DNA from: Bradyrhizobium sp. CCBAU 53351
GTDB taxonomy: Bacteria > Pseudomonadota > Alphaproteobacteria > Rhizobiales > Xanthobacteraceae
Direction: 5' to 3'
Length of the DNA stretch: 64,000 bases
NCBI RefSeq assembly: GCF_015291745.1
Contig: NZ_CP030059.1
Span: 3,747,501 to 3,811,500, forward strand
Made by a program: the position numbers and the translations under genes. Every line of letters starts with the position of its first letter. Within the stretch, counting starts at the first letter, position 1. Positions 1-8,665 of this stretch are shown one piece after another. The notes under the pieces are model-generated. The model ran no database searches and was not told the DNA's origin. It worked only from the letters and a program-made list of their open reading frames with translations.

Positions 1-526
1 GAAGGCGGACGAGGCTCCCGACGACGAGCGAGGCATGCTGCCGCAAGCCAAACGGGAGAGCACGCTGCGGAGCGGCCCCGAGAAATGCGTGTTCATCTAC
101 AACACCAATCACAACAAATTCCGCAACAACTGGTTCGAGCGCTGCGCCATCGGCGTGCACTTCACGGCCGGCTCCGAAGGCAACGAAATCACCGGCAACG
201 CCTTCGTCAGCAACGCCAACCAGGTGAAATATGTCGGCACACGGCATCTCGACTGGTCGACCGGCGGACGCGGCAACTATTGGAGCGATAATCCGGCGTT
301 CGACCTCAACGGCGACGGTATCGCCGACACGGCATACCGGCCGAACGACCTCATCGATCGCGTGCTGTGGACGGCGCCCGCTGCGAAGGTCCTGATCAAC
401 AGCCCCGCGGTCCAGGTGATCCGCTGGGCGCAGGCGCAGTTTCCAGCTCTGCTGCCCGGCGGCGTGGTCGACAGCCATCCGCTGGTATCGCCGCCACGGG
501 GCGGGGCGCGGAAGGAGACGCGATGA
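1..526 (+). CDS. nosD: NosD, copper-binding periplasmic protein of N2O reductase maturation (3' part)
   Basis: The reading frame is open from the left edge and ends with TGA at 524-526, so only the last ~174 residues are present. NosD is a periplasmic beta-helix (CASH/PbH1-repeat) protein that works with the NosFY ABC transporter in building the copper-sulfur centre of NosZ. Visible here are beta-helix-like turns rich in Asn and Gly (NTNHNKFRNNWFERC, GNEITGNAF), then the family's closing motif with W-x-G/N-N-Y-W-S-D and a DLNGDGIADTAYRP calcium-loop-like segment. The stop overlaps the ATG of nosF (ATGA), showing translational coupling. The assignment is strengthened by nosF, nosY, nosL and nosX following directly. 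Confidence 0.93.
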   Translation, partial: KADEAPDDERGMLPQAKRESTLRSGPEKCVFIYNTNHNKFRNNWFERCAIGVHFTAGSEGNEITGNAFVSNANQVKYVGTRHLDWSTGGRGNYWSDNPAFDLNGDGIADTAYRPNDLIDRVLWTAPAAKVLINSPAVQVIRWAQAQFPALLPGGVVDSHPLVSPPRGGARKETR

Positions 527-1443
527 CCAGCACGGTACGCGTCAGCGACGTCACCAAGACCTATGGCCGGGTCGAGGCCGTGCGCGGCGCCTCGTTCACG
601 CTCGGCCAGGGCGAGCTGGTGGCCTTGATCGGCCACAACGGCGCCGGCAAGACCACGCTGATGAAGCTCATGCTGGGGCTGATCCGGCCGACCAGCGGCG
701 CCATCGAGGTTCTCGGAGACAATCCTGCCGCCGGAGAATTCGCGGGCCGGCGCCATCTCGGCTACCTCCCGGAGAACGTCTCCTTCGACCCTGCCCTCAC
801 CGGCCGTGAGACGCAGGCCTTCTATGCCAGGCTGAAGCGGGAGCCGGTGGCCAAGGCGCTCGATCTGCTCGAAGCCGTCGGGCTGGGCGCCGCGAGTCGC
901 CGCAGGGTCAGCACCTATTCGAAAGGCATGCGCCAGCGGCTCGGGCTCGCGCAGGCGCTGCTCGGCCAGCCGCGCGTGCTGCTGCTCGACGAGCCGACCA
1001 CCGGCCTCGATCCCGAGCTGCGGCAGACCTTCTACGACATCATCGCGCGGCTCGCGGCCAGCGGCGCGACCGTGCTGCTGTCGTCGCATGCGCTGACCGA
1101 GCTCGAGGAGCGTGCGGGCCGGGTCATCATCATGAACCGCGGCATCAAGGTCGCGGACGGATCGATCGACGAGCTGCGTCGTCTCGCCAGGCTGCCCACC
1201 AAGATCCGCCTCAAGGTGGCGGGCCTCGCTCCGAGCGAGATGCCGGGCTGGGCGCCGCAAGATGCGACTTGCCGCCGCCTGAACGGCCACATCGTCGAGA
1301 TCGACGCCGCGCCGGAGCGCAAGATCGAGCTGCTGCATCGCGCCACGGCCGCCGGCAATGCCGTCGAGGATGTCGATGTGGTTCCGCCGACCCTCGACGA
1401 GCTCTATGCTCATTTCCTCCGGCAATCGGAGCAGGCGCCATGA
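523..1443 (+). CDS. nosF: NosF, ABC transporter ATPase for N2O reductase maturation
   Basis: 306 residues. A cytoplasmic ATPase that pairs with the membrane protein NosY; NosDFY is thought to deliver sulfur or copper species for the CuZ centre of NosZ in the periplasm. Seen: Walker A GHNGAGKTT, ABC signature YSKGMRQRLGLAQAL, Walker B VLLLDEPTTGLDPE followed by an H-loop region (LLSSHALTELE). The ATG at 523 is chosen because it overlaps the nosD stop by four bases and starts right at the ABC fold (MTSTVRVSDVTKTYG); an in-frame extension upstream would run through nosD. It overlaps nosY by four bases. Confidence 0.96.
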   Translation: MTSTVRVSDVTKTYGRVEAVRGASFTLGQGELVALIGHNGAGKTTLMKLMLGLIRPTSGAIEVLGDNPAAGEFAGRRHLGYLPENVSFDPALTGRETQAFYARLKREPVAKALDLLEAVGLGAASRRRVSTYSKGMRQRLGLAQALLGQPRVLLLDEPTTGLDPELRQTFYDIIARLAASGATVLLSSHALTELEERAGRVIIMNRGIKVADGSIDELRRLARLPTKIRLKVAGLAPSEMPGWAPQDATCRRLNGHIVEIDAAPERKIELLHRATAAGNAVEDVDVVPPTLDELYAHFLRQSEQAP

Positions 1444-2267
1444 ATGTCATGATCATCGCCGCCAAGGAGATCCACCAGGCCATCCGCAATCGCTGGGTGC
1501 TTGCCGCAACGCTCCTGCTCGCCGGGCTTGCTTTGTCGCTGACCTTTCTCGGCAGCGCGCCGACCGGGAATGTGGGCGTTCGCACGCTGGACGTGGTCGT
1601 CGTCAGCCTGTCGAGCCTGACGATCTTTCTCGTTCCGCTCATCGCGCTTCTGATCTCTCATGACGCCATCGTCGGCGAGATGGAACGCGGGACGATGCTG
1701 TTGCTGCTGAGCTACCCGGTCGCGCGATGGCAGGTGCTGCTCGGCAAGTTCCTGGGCCACCTCGCCGTCCTCGCTTTTGCGACGTGCCTCGGCTACGGCG
1801 CGGCGGTTGGAGCGCTGGCGGCGACGGGCAGCCAGATCGACGGCGATAGTCTGCTGGCGTTCGGGGCCATGGTGGGCTCCTCGGTGCTCCTCGGCGCCGT
1901 TTTCGTCGCGATCGGATATCTGGTCAGCGCGCTCGTGCGGGACCGCGGAACGGCAGCCGGCATCTGTATCGGATTGTGGCTGCTGCTGGTGCTGATCTAC
2001 GACATGGCGCTGCTCGGCGTGCTCGCGCTCGATCAGGGACGCAGCATCTCGGCCGCCGTGCTCAACGCCATGCTGCTGGCCAACCCGACCGACGCCTATC
2101 GTCTGATCAACCTCACCGGGTTTGCCAATGTCAGCACCTTCGCCGGCATGGCCGGCCTTGCCCAGACGACGTCCCTGACGATACCGGTCCTGCTGACCGC
2201 CCTGCTCGGCTGGACCTCGGTGCCGCTGGCGCTGGCCGCGCTCGCCTTCTCTCGGAGGGAGCTATGA
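1440..2267 (+). CDS. nosY: NosY, ABC transporter permease for N2O reductase maturation
   Basis: 275 residues, about six hydrophobic membrane segments (first at ~20-40, then ~57-80, 100-125, 138-165, 175-200 and a C-terminal one), the ABC-2 type permease pattern. It is the inner-membrane half of the NosDFY complex. A cytoplasmic motif typical of ABC-2 permeases of this group, EMERGTMLLLLSYPVARWQVLLGKF in part, lies between the second and third helices. The start ATG overlaps the nosF stop (ATGA), and its own stop overlaps nosL in the same way, so the genes are one translationally coupled operon. Confidence 0.94.
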   Translation: MNVMIIAAKEIHQAIRNRWVLAATLLLAGLALSLTFLGSAPTGNVGVRTLDVVVVSLSSLTIFLVPLIALLISHDAIVGEMERGTMLLLLSYPVARWQVLLGKFLGHLAVLAFATCLGYGAAVGALAATGSQIDGDSLLAFGAMVGSSVLLGAVFVAIGYLVSALVRDRGTAAGICIGLWLLLVLIYDMALLGVLALDQGRSISAAVLNAMLLANPTDAYRLINLTGFANVSTFAGMAGLAQTTSLTIPVLLTALLGWTSVPLALAALAFSRREL

Positions 2268-2836
2268 GGCGCCGAACGATCCTGCTCGCCTTGCTCGTGC
2301 CGCTGGCGCTCGCAGGCTGCAACGACAAGCAGGCAACGAAGGTCCCGCCGCCGCATCGGATGACCGCGGAAGACATCGGGCATTACTGTGGCATGAACGT
2401 GCTCGAGCATCCGGGACCGAAGGGCCATATCTTTGCCGCGAGCCTCATTGAGCCCGTGTGGTTCTCGTCTGTGCGGGACACCATCGCCTTCACCATGCTG
2501 CCCGACGAGCCCAAGGACATTTTGGCGATCTACGTGTCCGACATGGGCAAGACCCCCGACTGGGACAAGCCGGGCGCCGACAATTGGATCGAGGCGCGCA
2601 AGGCGCTGTTCGTGATCGAGAGCCGGGTCAGGAGCGGCATGGGCGGCGACGAGGCCGTTCCGTTCTCGGACAAGGCGGCGGCGGAGAAGTTCGCCGGTGA
2701 AAACGGCGGCAGGATCGTCGGCTTCAACGATGTGCCGCGGGACTATGTTCTGACGTCGGCGACTGTCCCCGGCACTGCGGCGGCCGACGAGGCGGCGGAA
2801 GGCCCGCCGGGCGAACGACCGAGGAGGACGCCATGA
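2264..2836 (+). CDS. nosL: NosL, copper chaperone lipoprotein
   Basis: 190 residues. NosL is an outer- or inner-membrane-anchored periplasmic lipoprotein that binds Cu(I) and donates it for N2O reductase assembly. Seen: a short positively charged start, a hydrophobic core and a lipobox LALAGC (Cys about residue 20), then the family's YCGMNVLEHPGPKGHIF segment carrying the Cys, Met and His residues expected for copper binding. The C-terminus is Ala/Glu-rich and longer than the core family. Four-base overlaps with nosY upstream and nosX downstream. Confidence 0.93.
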   Translation: MRRRTILLALLVPLALAGCNDKQATKVPPPHRMTAEDIGHYCGMNVLEHPGPKGHIFAASLIEPVWFSSVRDTIAFTMLPDEPKDILAIYVSDMGKTPDWDKPGADNWIEARKALFVIESRVRSGMGGDEAVPFSDKAAAEKFAGENGGRIVGFNDVPRDYVLTSATVPGTAAADEAAEGPPGERPRRTP

Positions 2837-3828
2837 CGCCAACCCTGACGCGGCGACGCTTCATCCGGATCAGCGCGGCGGCCGCTAGCCTCGGCGCGCT
2901 GTCCTCAGGTCATCCCGCTCGTGCAGAGGTCGCGCCGGTCACCTGGCGCGGCACGATGCTGGGCGCGGTTGCAACGTTGGAGATCCACGACGAGGATCGC
3001 AGCCGGGCGGAGCGGCTGATCACGTTGGCCTGCGCCGAGGCGCGGCGGCTCGAGCGACAGTTCAGTCTCTACCTCCAGGATTCCGCCCTGGTCGTCCTGA
3101 ACCGGACGGGTGTCCTGATCGATCCCGCCGCCGAAATGGTCGAACTGCTCTCGACCTCGCAGCACTATTCCATGGTCACGGGCGGTCTGTTCGACGTCAC
3201 GGTGCAGCCGCTGTGGGAGCTCTATGCCAGCCACTTCGCGCGCGATGACGCCGATCCGGCGGGTCCTGCGGCAACCGACATCGAGGCGGCGCTGGCGCGC
3301 ATCGGTAGCCAACGGCTGTCAGTCAGCCGCGACCGGATCGTGATGCCCAAGGGCATGGCCGTCACCCTGAACGGGATCGCGCAAGGCTACGTCACCGACA
3401 AAGTGGTCGACCTGCTGCGGGCGCACGGCGTCTCTCACAGCCTGGTCGACATGGGCGAAGCCCGCGCGATCGGCGCGCGTCCGGACGGACATCCCTGGGA
3501 GGTTGGCATCGTCGATCCCGACATTGTCGGCCAGACGAAAACGGTCTTGCCAGTCGTCGATCGCGCCGTGTCCACCTCGGGCGGCTACGGCTGCCAGTTC
3601 GATTCCAGGACGCGCTTCAACCATTTGTTCGATCCCCGATCGGGCGGCTGCGCCCCGCGCTATCGCAGCGTGACGACCGTGTCCCGCAGCGCGACAGCCG
3701 CTGACGCCCTGTCGACGGCGTTCAGCCTGATGCCGACGGAGCAGATCCGATCATTGCTGCCGCGCGTCGATATCGATCGCGTGCACCTGATCGATGAGGC
3801 CGGCAAGCCGGTCGAATTGTCCGCGTAG
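2833..3828 (+). CDS. nosX: NosX, ApbE-like FAD:protein FMN transferase
   Basis: 331 residues. ApbE-family flavin transferases attach FMN through a phosphoester to Thr of partner proteins; NosX is the one dedicated to NosR, the electron donor path to N2O reductase. Seen: a Tat-type leader with RRRF and a hydrophobic stretch ending in an ARA cleavage region, then the ApbE motifs including the flavin-binding LNGIAQGYVTDKV, VDMGEARAIG and STSGGYG segments, and the C-terminal ATAADALSTAF metal-site motif. Last gene of the nos operon; its 3' end faces a minus-strand gene with only 17 bases between, with no hairpin terminator that I can see. Confidence 0.94.
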   Translation: MTPTLTRRRFIRISAAAASLGALSSGHPARAEVAPVTWRGTMLGAVATLEIHDEDRSRAERLITLACAEARRLERQFSLYLQDSALVVLNRTGVLIDPAAEMVELLSTSQHYSMVTGGLFDVTVQPLWELYASHFARDDADPAGPAATDIEAALARIGSQRLSVSRDRIVMPKGMAVTLNGIAQGYVTDKVVDLLRAHGVSHSLVDMGEARAIGARPDGHPWEVGIVDPDIVGQTKTVLPVVDRAVSTSGGYGCQFDSRTRFNHLFDPRSGGCAPRYRSVTTVSRSATAADALSTAFSLMPTEQIRSLLPRVDIDRVHLIDEAGKPVELSA

Positions 3829-3845
3829 CAGAGCAGTCAGGACGG

Positions 3846-4661
3846 CTATCGCGACAGCAACAGATCCAACTGGCTCTGTGCCTTTTTGACGGCAGCTGCG
3901 TACCAGCTCTGGCTTGGTGCTTCCTTGGCGAAGCATTTGGTGTAGGCGTCCATCGCCTGGTCTTCTTTGGCCATGGCGTCCTGCGGCGTTTTCCGGGCCA
4001 TCATCTGCTTCCAGACTTTCTCGCAGGCCGGAATCTCGGACGTCTTCACGGCGTCGCTGTCGGCGAGGAAGAAGACCTTGTCGCCCTGGATCGCGACGAC
4101 GTCGATCTCACGCGGCGGCGCTTTCAGATCGCCATTGCCGCGCACGCCCAGCACCGCGGCGGCAGCGCTCGCGGACGCCGGCTTCGTGATCGGCAGCTCC
4201 GCATATTTGGCGAAGGCCGAGTCCTGAATTGCTTGATAGTAGAAGCGATCGGACTTGAAGGCCGCGCCGATCTCTTGCGGCATGCCGTCCTCACGGTGCT
4301 CACCCAGCCAGTGCTTGAGCAGCCCCGTTGTGGTCACCACAGCCTGTCTCTTGTCGCCTTCGGAGGCGAAACCGAGACCGTCGAGATGGCCGAAGCCCGT
4401 GTCACCTTTGAACAGCGTGTCGGCGTTCGATTTGCCTTCCGCAGGCAGCCCCTTGATCGCGGCAGGTCCGATAAGGCCGCGGAGCACGCCCGCCAGCTCC
4501 TTCAGGGCGGCCTCGTGCTGCTTGTAGATCTCATCGCTCTCCTTGGCTTTGGAGAACTTTGCGATGTAGCGATCGCGCAGGTCGAGATAGCGTTGCTCGG
4601 GCGTCGCCGCATGAACGGGCGTCGCAAGGACGAGCAGGCAGAGCAAGGCAAGCGATTTCAT
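3846..4661 (-). CDS. Secreted protein of unknown function
   Basis: 271 residues from the ATG at 4661, which begins a clear signal peptide (MKSLALLCLLVLATPVHA, cleavage after AHA-like site). An upstream in-frame extension to 4793 would place charged, low-complexity residues before the signal peptide and is rejected. The mature part is mostly helical and charged, with no motif I recognise; two Cys residues (in IPACEKVW and YTKCFAKE) near the C-terminus could form a disulfide. Convergent with nosX and upstream of nothing obviously linked; the PepSY gene ends 82 bases away on the same strand, so co-transcription with the receptor and PepSY genes is possible. Confidence 0.72.
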   Translation of the reverse strand: MKSLALLCLLVLATPVHAATPEQRYLDLRDRYIAKFSKAKESDEIYKQHEAALKELAGVLRGLIGPAAIKGLPAEGKSNADTLFKGDTGFGHLDGLGFASEGDKRQAVVTTTGLLKHWLGEHREDGMPQEIGAAFKSDRFYYQAIQDSAFAKYAELPITKPASASAAAAVLGVRGNGDLKAPPREIDVVAIQGDKVFFLADSDAVKTSEIPACEKVWKQMMARKTPQDAMAKEDQAMDAYTKCFAKEAPSQSWYAAAVKKAQSQLDLLLSR

Positions 4662-4743
4662 TCGACGTCCGGGGGCTTGGGAGCGGTCCCCCATTGGTGG
4701 CGGCGCCAGGCCGGAAGGTTCATCCTCGGTCGCCGGGCGCGCC

Positions 4744-6033
4744 CTACTCCGCCGGCGTGAGTTGCCGATCGAGCCGCACCGCCGCGGTCTCACGAACCCG
4801 GACGCGGGCGCGGCGCTTGCGCCACCAGATCACGACGCCGGTGACCGAGAGCGCGGCGACCACGAGCCCCATGATCGAGATCAGGATGCGGCCGAACAGT
4901 CCGACGATGCGGCCCGAATGCAGCGGGAACTGGGCCTGGACGAAGATGTCGGCGGCGGTGCCGACCCAAGGCAGCCGTTCGCCGATGGGGCGGCCATCCT
5001 CGCTGTCGTAATAGAGCTGCGCCGGGCCGACGCCGCCGGCGCCGTGATCGTCGCCGGGGTGGAAGAAAGCGGCGGCATAGACGCCATGAGCCGGGCCGTA
5101 ATTGACCGAGCCGACCGGGATCGTCCAGCCTCGCGCCTTGCCGTCGGCCGCCGCGCGCGCGGCGATCTCGGCGAAGGTGACCTTGGGCTCGATCGGATTG
5201 TCGAGATCGCGATACGGCCGCTGCTCATAGGGCGTCGGCGTGTAGTTCGACACCATCTTCATCATCGGAGAGAACACCTCGAAATAGAGGTTCAACGAGA
5301 ACGCCGTGAAGGCGATGACGAAGAGCACGCCCCAGGTCCACAGGCTGAAGGCGCGATGGATATCGAAATTGATCCGGTAGGCGCTGCCCGAGGTCTTGAT
5401 GGTCCAGGCCGGCGCCCAGCGTGCCCAGAAGCCGCGCTCGAGCTGGCGCGTGACTTCAGGTGCCCGCACCACCTTGGTCCGGCGCCGCGAAGGCAGTGTC
5501 AGATAGAAGCCGACGAAGCAGTCGATGGTCCAGATGATGGCGATTACGCCGAGCAGGCGCATGCCCCAGCGATCGCTGCCCCAGAACTCCGGGATGTGCA
5601 TCGTGTAGTGCAGCTTGTAGAGGAAGGAGACGAAATTCTCCCGCGTCACCGGCCACACCGCGCCCCAATAGCGCCGGCCGAGTTCGGCGCCGGTGTTGGG
5701 ATCGAGGAAGATCTGATTGTAGTCGAGCGCGTAACGCTTGCCGGTCGCGGGATCGATCCTGGGCATGACGAAGAACCACAGCGAATGGCCCTCCTCCGGC
5801 GTCATGAAGAGATAGACGACGCGCGCGCGGGGATCGCGTTGCTCGATCATCCTGGCGAGCTCGATCGAGGGGATGGCGGGCCCCTTGCTGGCGACGTCGA
5901 ATAAATGGCTGTTCAGGACGTCGTCGATCTCGTGATCCCAGGAGATGATCGCGCCCGTGATGCCGGAGAAGAACAGGAATCCGGCCGTGAGCAGTCCCGC
6001 CCAGCGATGCAGCCTGCCGAATGTCGCCCTCAT
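4744..6033 (-). CDS. PepSY-associated TM protein, possible iron-uptake reductase
   Basis: 429 residues with the layout of the PepSY_TM/PiuB family: an N-terminal helix (RLHRWAGLLTAGFLFFSGITGAIISW), a periplasmic region, a second helix pair after MRLLGVIAIIWTIDCFVGFYLTLP, an IHRAFSLWTWGVLFVIAFTAFSLNLYF segment, and a last helix near the C-terminus followed by a WWRKRRAR basic tail. Conserved His residues in HRWAG and DIHRA are the likely haem or metal ligands. Such proteins usually sit beside TonB-dependent siderophore receptors and are thought to help reduce or release iron at the inner membrane; here the receptor gene is directly upstream, 54 bases away. Confidence 0.85.
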   Translation of the reverse strand: MRATFGRLHRWAGLLTAGFLFFSGITGAIISWDHEIDDVLNSHLFDVASKGPAIPSIELARMIEQRDPRARVVYLFMTPEEGHSLWFFVMPRIDPATGKRYALDYNQIFLDPNTGAELGRRYWGAVWPVTRENFVSFLYKLHYTMHIPEFWGSDRWGMRLLGVIAIIWTIDCFVGFYLTLPSRRRTKVVRAPEVTRQLERGFWARWAPAWTIKTSGSAYRINFDIHRAFSLWTWGVLFVIAFTAFSLNLYFEVFSPMMKMVSNYTPTPYEQRPYRDLDNPIEPKVTFAEIAARAAADGKARGWTIPVGSVNYGPAHGVYAAAFFHPGDDHGAGGVGPAQLYYDSEDGRPIGERLPWVGTAADIFVQAQFPLHSGRIVGLFGRILISIMGLVVAALSVTGVVIWWRKRRARVRVRETAAVRLDRQLTPAE

Positions 6034-6087
6034 CGTCTTGCACTCTCATCCAGCGGGTCCGGCTCGCTTTGCCGGCCCCTCTTCGGT

Positions 6088-8406
6088 TCACCAGCGGTAA
6101 GTCAGCTTGCCGATTGCTTTCCGTCCCTCGGCATACATGCAGCCCGACAGGCCGTAACAGGCGGCGACATAGCGCGTATCCGCCAGATTGGTGACGTTCA
6201 CCGACAGGCGCCAATTGTCCCTGGTGTAGGCAAGGAGCGCATCCAGCACGGTGGCCGATCCCACCTTGAACGTGTTGGCATCATCACCCCAGGTCGCGCC
6301 GACATAGCGAACGCCGCCGCCGAACTGCAGGCCCGCCAGCAGTCCGTTCTGAAGGGTGTAGTCGCTCCACAACGAAGCCCGGTTGAGCGGCACGGTGACG
6401 GGGGCCTTGCCGACATTGACCGGATCCTGCGTGACCATGGCATCGACATAGGCATAGGCCGCCCGCAGGTTCCAGCCATCGGCGAGCGACATCGAGCCTT
6501 CAAGCTCGATGCCACGCGACTTCACCTGTCCGATCTGTTCGTAAAAGGTCGTCGCAGGCACGTACACAGCGACGTTGTCACGCGTCAGGTCGAAGGCAGC
6601 GAGGGTGAACAGCGCGTTCCAGCCGAGCGGCTGATACTTGACGCCCACCTCGTACTGCACGCCGGTCTCGGGATTGAGCATCTGTCCGGACGGACTTGTC
6701 GCGAGCTGTGGCAGGAACGACTCGGAATAGCTGAAGTAGGGAGCGATGCCGTTGTCGAAATTGTACATCACGCCGGCGCGGCCAGTGAAGGCCGAGGCAT
6801 CCTTCGTGACTGATGTATCGGCAGGAGGCAGATTGGTGTCCAGCTGCGTCGTCACGAAATCCTGACGGCCCGCGAGCTGGAACGACAGCCGGCCGAGCTT
6901 GATCTGGTCCTGCGCATAGAGGCCGAGCTGCGACTGCTTCACGCCCTTGTTGTCGTAGAGGCCGCCCATGGCCCAGTCGTTGCTGTAGACCGGATTGAAG
7001 ACGTTGATCTCCGGCGATGACGTCGTGACGGCAAAAGCGGTGTCGCGGAACGTGGTGTTGCGATAGTCGAGCCCGACCAGCGTGGTGTGGCTGAGAATGC
7101 CGGTGTTGAACTTGCCCTGGAGCTGGTTGTCCACCGCAAGGGAATTGATATACGAGTTGCTGTAGCTGCCGAAACGCCCAAGCTGCCCCGCCGCCTCGTC
7201 GGTGTATCCGGTACCGTAGAAGGTCTTTTCCTCGTTGTGCTGGTAGGCGTAGCGCAGGTTCTGCCGGAACGTGATGTTGTCGGTGAAATTGTGCGACAGC
7301 TGATAGCCGGCGGTTGCGATCTCGGTGTTGAACGCGTTGAATCCCGGCACGCCCGCGAAGAACGAGACCGGAATGGTGCGGCCGTTGTTCGGCCACACCG
7401 TGCCCGAGGCCGGCAGGAATTGCAGGCCCCACCCTGCCCGGTCGCGCTGGTAGTTGGCGAGCAGGGTGATGGTGGTGTCCTCGTTCGGCTTGAAGGTGAC
7501 GGCCGGTGCGATGAAGACGCGATTGTCCTTGGTGAAGTCGACCTGGGTTTCGCCGTCGCGAACGACACCAGTCAGGCGCCACAGCACCGTGCCTTCCTTG
7601 TTGGCGGGGCCGCCCATGTCGAACTGGCCCTGGTAGCGGTTGAAGCTGCCGCCGGAGATCGAGACCTCGCCGAACTGCTGCGCGGTCGGCAGCTTGGTCA
7701 CGTAGTTGAGTATGCCGCCGGTGCCGCTGCCGCCATACATCGCCGAGGACGGTCCCTTCAGCACTTCCAGACGCTCGGCGCCGTAGGGATCGAGGCCGTT
7801 GAAATGCACGTAATTGCTCGAAGGGATTCGCAGGCCATCGATGTAGAGGCCCGACATGGTCGTGTCGAAGCCGCGGATCTGGAGCGCGCCGAAGCGGGTA
7901 TCGGAACCGCCATTGACGTCGCCGCTGACGCCGGCGGTGTACCGCAGCGCCTCGCCGATCGAGACCGCGCCCTGGTTGCGGACCTGATCGGTGGTGACGA
8001 CGGACACCGACTGCGGGGTTTCGATCAGCGGCGTATCCGTCTTGCTGGCGGTGCCGCTGTGCGTGGCGACGAAGCCGCGCACAGGACCGTTGGCGCGTTC
8101 GCCCGTCGCGCCGTTCGATGATGCCGACTGCGTTGGCGCGGCCTGCTGCGCGGGAGAGCGGCGATTGGGGCGCGACGTCCGCGTCGCCGCCCTCTTCGAC
8201 GACGCGATCGCCGCAGGACGGGCGCGCTGGGCCGGCGCATCGACAGTGACGGCGGGAATCTGCGTCTGCGCTTCCACGGAACTGACGGGAAAAATGAGGG
8301 AGAACGTACTGACCGCTCCAAGCAAGAGCATCTGAATCTGTCGACGACGCGTATCCTCACGCGAAGAAAATTGGAAGTCGGTCACGTCTTTCGAAGCCCC
8401 ACACAC
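6088..8406 (-). CDS. TonB-dependent siderophore receptor
   Basis: 772 residues if it starts at the GTG at 8406; an ATG at 8331 would give a protein that begins just before the hydrophobic signal (MLLLGAVSTFSLIFPVSSVEA) and may be the true start, as neither has a good ribosome binding site. After the leader come an Ala/Pro/Arg linker, the plug domain (SVSVVTTDQVRNQGAVSIGEALRY, then QIRGFDTTMSGLYIDGLR) and a 22-strand-type barrel ending in the C-terminal aromatic signature (KLTYRW). The pattern is that of FhuE/FpvA/FoxA-like ferric siderophore receptors. No STN signalling domain is seen. It forms a unit with the PepSY gene downstream. Confidence 0.92.
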   Translation of the reverse strand: MCGASKDVTDFQFSSREDTRRRQIQMLLLGAVSTFSLIFPVSSVEAQTQIPAVTVDAPAQRARPAAIASSKRAATRTSRPNRRSPAQQAAPTQSASSNGATGERANGPVRGFVATHSGTASKTDTPLIETPQSVSVVTTDQVRNQGAVSIGEALRYTAGVSGDVNGGSDTRFGALQIRGFDTTMSGLYIDGLRIPSSNYVHFNGLDPYGAERLEVLKGPSSAMYGGSGTGGILNYVTKLPTAQQFGEVSISGGSFNRYQGQFDMGGPANKEGTVLWRLTGVVRDGETQVDFTKDNRVFIAPAVTFKPNEDTTITLLANYQRDRAGWGLQFLPASGTVWPNNGRTIPVSFFAGVPGFNAFNTEIATAGYQLSHNFTDNITFRQNLRYAYQHNEEKTFYGTGYTDEAAGQLGRFGSYSNSYINSLAVDNQLQGKFNTGILSHTTLVGLDYRNTTFRDTAFAVTTSSPEINVFNPVYSNDWAMGGLYDNKGVKQSQLGLYAQDQIKLGRLSFQLAGRQDFVTTQLDTNLPPADTSVTKDASAFTGRAGVMYNFDNGIAPYFSYSESFLPQLATSPSGQMLNPETGVQYEVGVKYQPLGWNALFTLAAFDLTRDNVAVYVPATTFYEQIGQVKSRGIELEGSMSLADGWNLRAAYAYVDAMVTQDPVNVGKAPVTVPLNRASLWSDYTLQNGLLAGLQFGGGVRYVGATWGDDANTFKVGSATVLDALLAYTRDNWRLSVNVTNLADTRYVAACYGLSGCMYAEGRKAIGKLTYRW

Positions 8407-8556
8407 TGCCGGCTTTGCCGGTATCGTTCTTGATGTCCCGCCCTAACTCAGGCGGTTTGCGAGTGCGATAGGAACAGCGTTAGAATCTCTCCAGAGCGTT
8501 GCGCAGGATGTGCGACGAATGCGCTCACGCGCGCTACGGCGTCGCTTGTCTAGAAT

Positions 8557-8569
8557 TGGAATATTTCCA
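8557..8569. promoter_or_regulatory. Short dyad upstream of the TonB receptor, possible Irr/ICE-like site
   Basis: TGGAA-TAT-TTCCA is a perfect 5-bp dyad about 150 bases upstream of the receptor start. It resembles, with a G for A change in each arm, the rhizobial iron control element as I remember it (TTAGAA-N3-TTCTAA). A lone TTAGAA half-site lies at 8480-8485. The functional reading is weak. Confidence 0.25.
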
Positions 8570-8665
8570 GACTTGCGATTGCCATCTGTACGAGACGGGC
8601 CGCACGCGATGGCTGCATCGCGGTCAGCGTTGCGGCCGAAGCCAATGGCGCGCGAGTTACTGATG

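Noticed and set aside
8409..8421. CCGGC-TTT-GCCGG hairpin just before the GTG start of the TonB receptor
   Set aside because: Short, with a small loop and no U-run; common by chance in GC-rich DNA. It also does not decide between the two possible starts.
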